A DNA stretch of 64,000 nt from the NCBI GenBank assembly GCA_016715985.1, contig JADJXD010000001.1:1488001-1552000 (forward strand), in the 5' to 3' direction. The notes under the pieces are model-generated. The model was not told where the DNA came from. It worked only from the letters and a program-made list of their open reading frames with translations, and searched no databases. Origin of the DNA: Saprospiraceae bacterium (GTDB taxonomy: Bacteria; Bacteroidota; Bacteroidia; Chitinophagales; Saprospiraceae). Positions 60,599 through 64,000 of the stretch are shown here, one piece after another (within the stretch, counting starts at the first letter, position 1; every line of letters starts with the position of its first letter). The position numbers and the translations under genes are program-made.

Positions 60599-61786
60599 TC
60601 ATTTTTTATTTCTCAATTCGTAATTATAAATCTCTCTGCCTAATTTTGCAAGGAAAGGCATACCAACTGATTCATATTCATATATACCATCATTGTAGAT
60701 TTTATTTTGGTTGGTATGAACAACCGATGTCAGAAAAAAACCAATCTGATGTTTTGAATCCTCGATGTATGCACAGTCTATCAGGTATCCATAAGCATTT
60801 CCCACTTTATTGTAGATTTTGACATGCTCCGGCACCCTGTCCTTCCTGTCTCCAATCATTACAAATTTGACATAACTATCATAGTACGTCACAGTATCTT
60901 TTGCATAAAAGGGATAGCTGCGAGGAAGTTCTGACATACATTTTTTCAAAAAAATATAATCTTCATTTGATAAGTCAAATCTCTCTTCCGGAGTAAATGA
61001 GTCAGGAAATATGATTCTTCTGATAGTCCCTTCCATTTCGGGAATGGTATAAAAGTTCTTTTTGGAAAAATCAAAGGGTTCGTTAATCAGACTGTCATTA
61101 GCGTTGAGATAGCCTATTCCTTTCAGTGCGTTTGTTGCATTATGTTGCCGGTTTTCAGTGGCATCAGCAGCAGGTTTATCAAATACAATTTTGTTATCTC
61201 TGAAAAAGCGAATGTGATTGGTATGTCTGTTTTCTTCCGGTGTATAGCCGGAAACGCTCAGTCGGTGACAGATTACTGAGTGCTTAAAAACTCCTCTCTC
61301 TTTTAGTGATTGATTGATATAATCCTGACCTAATAATTCATATAGTCGATTATAAGCATCGTTGTCGCTTACCGCAAAAATTTTCTGGACATATCTTTCT
61401 ATATTGGGTTTACCGGATTCAGTGGTACTGTCAGCCACGGCAATAGTTTGGATCGGTCTGTTTGCTGCTGTCAGCATATCGTCTTTCATATTCAGATCTA
61501 CCCCATCTCTGTTCAACTCCCTGATGCGTTGTAATGCGAGTATGGCCACGGGCATTTTAACTGTACTCGCAGGATAAAAATATCTGGTCTGATCTACATT
61601 GAAGGAATAACTCCTGAAGGTAGTGTCTTTCAGATTGACAGAAGTATATAATATCTGCACTTCATGCGATGTATCAGTTGCTATTTTATAAAGAAAGCTG
61701 TCTTTCCTGAGAATTTCTGAAACAGGGTTTTTGGGACTGCAGCTATAAACAAGTAAAATCAGCGGGAAAAGAAGATATTTTGTCAT
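60599..61786 (-). CDS. class A beta-lactamase-like lipoprotein
   Basis: A 395-aa lipoprotein (LILLVYSCSPK). It has the serine SxxK (PASTVKMPVA, about residue 74), an SDN-like motif (VSDNDAYNRLYEL) and a KVG in place of KTG (YNKVGNAYGYLIDCAY). The fold is that of class A beta-lactamases, but the motifs are altered, so drug hydrolysis should not be assumed. It may act on peptidoglycan or another amide at the envelope. Single gene. Confidence 0.82.
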   Translation of the reverse strand: MTKYLLFPLILLVYSCSPKNPVSEILRKDSFLYKIATDTSHEVQILYTSVNLKDTTFRSYSFNVDQTRYFYPASTVKMPVAILALQRIRELNRDGVDLNMKDDMLTAANRPIQTIAVADSTTESGKPNIERYVQKIFAVSDNDAYNRLYELLGQDYINQSLKERGVFKHSVICHRLSVSGYTPEENRHTNHIRFFRDNKIVFDKPAADATENRQHNATNALKGIGYLNANDSLINEPFDFSKKNFYTIPEMEGTIRRIIFPDSFTPEERFDLSNEDYIFLKKCMSELPRSYPFYAKDTVTYYDSYVKFVMIGDRKDRVPEHVKIYNKVGNAYGYLIDCAYIEDSKHQIGFFLTSVVHTNQNKIYNDGIYEYESVGMPFLAKLGREIYNYELRNKK

Positions 61787-61973
61787 TTTAAAATATTTAG
61801 TATATTGAATCTAGTGCTCTGTCAAGATAAAGAACTTTTATATAGTAAACAATCGTATTTTACCCTGATACTATAGGGAAACTTTTTATTATCAATGTAA
61901 TAGAAATCAGGATTTTCTTTTTAAACTAAAGACTTTTTGATGCGGACTTAACATTACATAATCAAGGACCTTA

Positions 61974-62744
61974 CTACAAATGTATAATATCAAATTGTAT
62001 CAATAATGAAAAAACAATAATTGTAATCAATAACCTGTAAGCCCAGAGATTTATTCGGGGTAAACGAGATAGATAAGCCGCAGTCAGAAAGCCACCTGCT
62101 GATTGGCCGACAGCCATGACTAAACCAATTTTCCAATCAATCAGACCCTGAAAGGCAAAAATCAACATCGCCAGGAATGTATAAATAAAAATGACGACAG
62201 TTTTGACGGCATTTGCCTCCATCATGCTGTATCTGGAAGCCAACACTAAAACAATCAATATAAATATTCCGGCACCCATCTGAATAAATCCTCCGTAAAA
62301 CCCTATCATCAGATATGCAGGAATGGTGACCCATTTGGAGAGTTTGAAGGCTTTATCTGATTCGATGAGCCATCTTTCCGGTTTAAACAAAACCGCAATA
62401 AACATGACGATCATCATGTATTTAAAAACTTCCAGAAAAATTTCATTTGAAACCTTCAAAGCAACAAACACACCTGCGATAGCACCTATTATACTATATA
62501 TAATAATATGTCTGCTTCTTTCCAGATCCAGTACCTTACTTTTCATAAAACCCAGACCAGTTCCGGCTGTCTGAAAAACGATGCCGACCCTGTTGGTGCC
62601 ATTTGCAATATTACCGGGGAGTCCCAGCACATTTGTTAATAAACTAAGGGTGATGACTGATCCATTCCCCGCTAATGTATTGATGCCACCCGCCAGAAAA
62701 CTTCCGGCTATGACTAAGATGTATTGGAATACGGTGATGTCCAT
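61974..62744 (-). CDS. TauE/SafE family permease
   Basis: A membrane protein with about eight TM helices starting MDITVFQYILVIAGSFLAGGINTLAGNGSVITLSLL; GFYGGFIQMGAGIFILIVLVLASRYSM is typical of the DUF81/TauE-SafE anion exporters. The substrate may be a sulfur-containing anion but is not known. I prefer the ATG at 62744, five bases after the epimerase stop, to one at 62771 that would overlap it. Both genes are likely in one operon. Confidence 0.88.
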   Translation of the reverse strand: MDITVFQYILVIAGSFLAGGINTLAGNGSVITLSLLTNVLGLPGNIANGTNRVGIVFQTAGTGLGFMKSKVLDLERSRHIIIYSIIGAIAGVFVALKVSNEIFLEVFKYMMIVMFIAVLFKPERWLIESDKAFKLSKWVTIPAYLMIGFYGGFIQMGAGIFILIVLVLASRYSMMEANAVKTVVIFIYTFLAMLIFAFQGLIDWKIGLVMAVGQSAGGFLTAAYLSRLPRINLWAYRLLITIIVFSLLIQFDIIHL

Positions 62745-62749
62745 TGAAA

Positions 62750-63157
62750 TTATGATACTATCTCCTGACAAAGTTCAATCAGGACACCATTGGCAGATTT
62801 CGGATGAACAAAACAAACTAATTTATTATCAGCACCGCGTTTGGGTTCTTCATTTAGAAGCATAAACCCGGCTTCTTTGAGCCGCTCCATTTCACAGAGA
62901 ATATCATCTACGGCAAATGCGATATGATGAATGCCTTCTCCCTTCTTATCTATAAATTTTTGAATTGCACTGGTTTCTTTCGTTGACTTAAGAAGTTCAA
63001 TTTTATTGGGACCATTGAGAAAAAATGAAGTAATCACTGATTCGGAGCTAACTTCTTCCCTTTTGTAAGGTTCTGAACCCAATAGAGAAGAAAATAAAGC
63101 TTCACTTTTTTCAAGATCATTTACTGCAATACCTATATGTTCAATCTTTTGTATCAC
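62750..63157 (-). CDS. mce: methylmalonyl-CoA epimerase
   Basis: A 135-aa VOC-fold enzyme that interconverts (R)- and (S)-methylmalonyl-CoA. Metal ligands are seen in KIEHIGIAVND, IELL, GIHHIAFAVDD and VLIELCQ. It works with methylmalonyl-CoA mutase in propionyl-CoA metabolism. It overlaps the upstream T9SS gene by 4 bp (ATGA). Confidence 0.94.
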   Translation of the reverse strand: MIQKIEHIGIAVNDLEKSEALFSSLLGSEPYKREEVSSESVITSFFLNGPNKIELLKSTKETSAIQKFIDKKGEGIHHIAFAVDDILCEMERLKEAGFMLLNEEPKRGADNKLVCFVHPKSANGVLIELCQEIVS

Positions 63158-64000
63158 CTTAACACCCGCAACAATGAAACATCTCCACCCAGTTTTTTAT
63201 CAATACCGTAAGCGGTATATCGGGCTCTCCATAAATAAACCTCAGCAGGTGCAGTCTCGTCATTAAATCTGCCATTCCATTCATCTTCGACTCTGTTTGA
63301 TGTAAATATTAATTGACCCCAGCGGTTGAATATCAAAAACTCATAATCCTGAACAGCTTCCAGACAAACTTCCCCTTTGATAATCGGCCCGAAAGTTTTA
63401 TTATTATCCATCGTGGAAGTATCAATTGTTTCCGGGAAAAAAGCATTGGCATATGTTAAAGTTAAATCAGGCGCATTGGCCTGCACTTTTGCTTCAAAAC
63501 TATTATCACAAAAATCAGTAACTGTTACACTATATTCTTTATAATCCGTCACATTGATATCATCTGTATTGGTAGCACCCGTGGACCAAACCACGGATTT
63601 TGCAAAACCATCGTAGTCCACCGATACCCTAACAAATCCCTGTGCGCAATTGACACCAAGATCCGGAAAGGAAGTTAATTCTATTCTACTGATTAAATCA
63701 TTTTCAGGTGAAAATACCACATTTATCTGTCCGGTAACCTGAATATTCGGACAGGTTCTTTCTGAAACTGTCACTGAATATGTACCGGGACTTCCGACAA
63801 CTATTGAATTTACATTATTTGTTCCGGTGCTCCATCTGACAGAACTCGATTCACCTGTAAAAGCTACTGTAATCCTGGCGCCTCTATCCACACAAAAATC
63901 TGCAAAGGAACTTGTTAAGGAATTAAGTGTTAGTCTTGGGAATTGAGACTCAGGAAGCGTTACAGTGGCAACTTGAGATGTTCCACAGAAATCAGTAACT
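63154..64000 (-). CDS. large gliding-type T9SS protein, 3' end only
   Basis: The frame is open from the stop at 63154 to the end of the window and has no start inside it, so only the last about 280 residues are visible. They contain Ig-like repeats with GxYxVTVxxxC and a VTDxC motif (VVGSPGTYSVTVSERTC, VTDYKEYSVTVTDFCDNS). A type B (gliding-associated) sorting domain follows (NAFFPETIDTSTMDNNKTFGP, YEFLIFNRWGQLIFTS, VYLWRARYTAYG). It is a large surface protein typical of Bacteroidota. Confidence 0.88.
   Translation of the reverse strand, partial: VTDFCGTSQVATVTLPESQFPRLTLNSLTSSFADFCVDRGARITVAFTGESSSVRWSTGTNNVNSIVVGSPGTYSVTVSERTCPNIQVTGQINVVFSPENDLISRIELTSFPDLGVNCAQGFVRVSVDYDGFAKSVVWSTGATNTDDINVTDYKEYSVTVTDFCDNSFEAKVQANAPDLTLTYANAFFPETIDTSTMDNNKTFGPIIKGEVCLEAVQDYEFLIFNRWGQLIFTSNRVEDEWNGRFNDETAPAEVYLWRARYTAYGIDKKLGGDVSLLRVLR

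Noticed and set aside
60599..61786. Antibiotic-resistance beta-lactamase
   Set aside because: Motifs are altered (KVG for KTG, lipoprotein form) and the context is housekeeping; only a beta-lactamase-like fold is supported.

Overview
The window is chromosomal DNA of a low-GC Bacteroidota bacterium, probably a free-living Saprospiria- or Chitinophagia-like lineage. The signs are promoters of the TTG-N19/20-TAnnTTTG type, AT-rich leaders without clear Shine-Dalgarno sites, several secreted proteins with type IX secretion (T9SS) C-terminal domains (YPNP type and gliding-motility type), a PorX two-domain regulator and the gliding lipoprotein GldH. The exact genus cannot be read from the sequence.

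Bases 1-31,700 are mainly ordinary chromosome. They hold glgB, mutS, an 11-repeat T9SS protein, a leucine-rich T9SS protein, pnp-rpsO, etfBA, a bifunctional-nuclease protein, glyA, a tiny kinase-like protein, an HD hydrolase, porX, cysE-cysM, and a group of minus-strand accessory genes (methyltransferase, small membrane proteins, an exported Gfo/Idh/MocA oxidoreductase, lipoprotein, alpha/beta hydrolase). Intergenic DNA here carries several structured repeats and two minisatellites.

Bases about 31,870-51,485 are the striking part. About 16 small units, almost all read on the minus strand, are separated by imperfect palindromes that begin (minus strand) with xxxAACAA just after a stop codon and end with GTT. 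They look like integron attC recombination sites with gene cassettes between them. In at least seven units the sequence at the 3' end (R'' side) is the reverse complement of the same unit's own 5' end, as expected if the unit circularises to rebuild its attC. Cargo includes vapBC, parDE, relBE-like, two higBA modules (one toxin broken by a stop codon), a Fic protein, two serine hydrolases, an AI-2E-type transporter, a lipocalin-like lipoprotein, an HxlR/oxidoreductase/esterase trio and several unknown small proteins. Five of the separators are long and contain a full Bacteroidota promoter aimed at the next cassette; two of these carry a MITE-like insertion. No integrase gene is in the window, so this is a cassette array without a visible integrase.

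Bases 51,600-64,000 return to chromosome: gldH, a GT-C-like membrane protein, an FMN reductase, a phospholipase D-like lipoprotein, a PKD-repeat T9SS protein, a PadR-PspC-GIN envelope-stress operon whose PspC/GIN gene is split by a frameshift at a run of ten A, a class A beta-lactamase-like lipoprotein, a TauE/SafE permease, methylmalonyl-CoA epimerase and the 3' part of a large gliding-type T9SS protein that runs off the window. I saw no tRNA, rRNA or CRISPR array.
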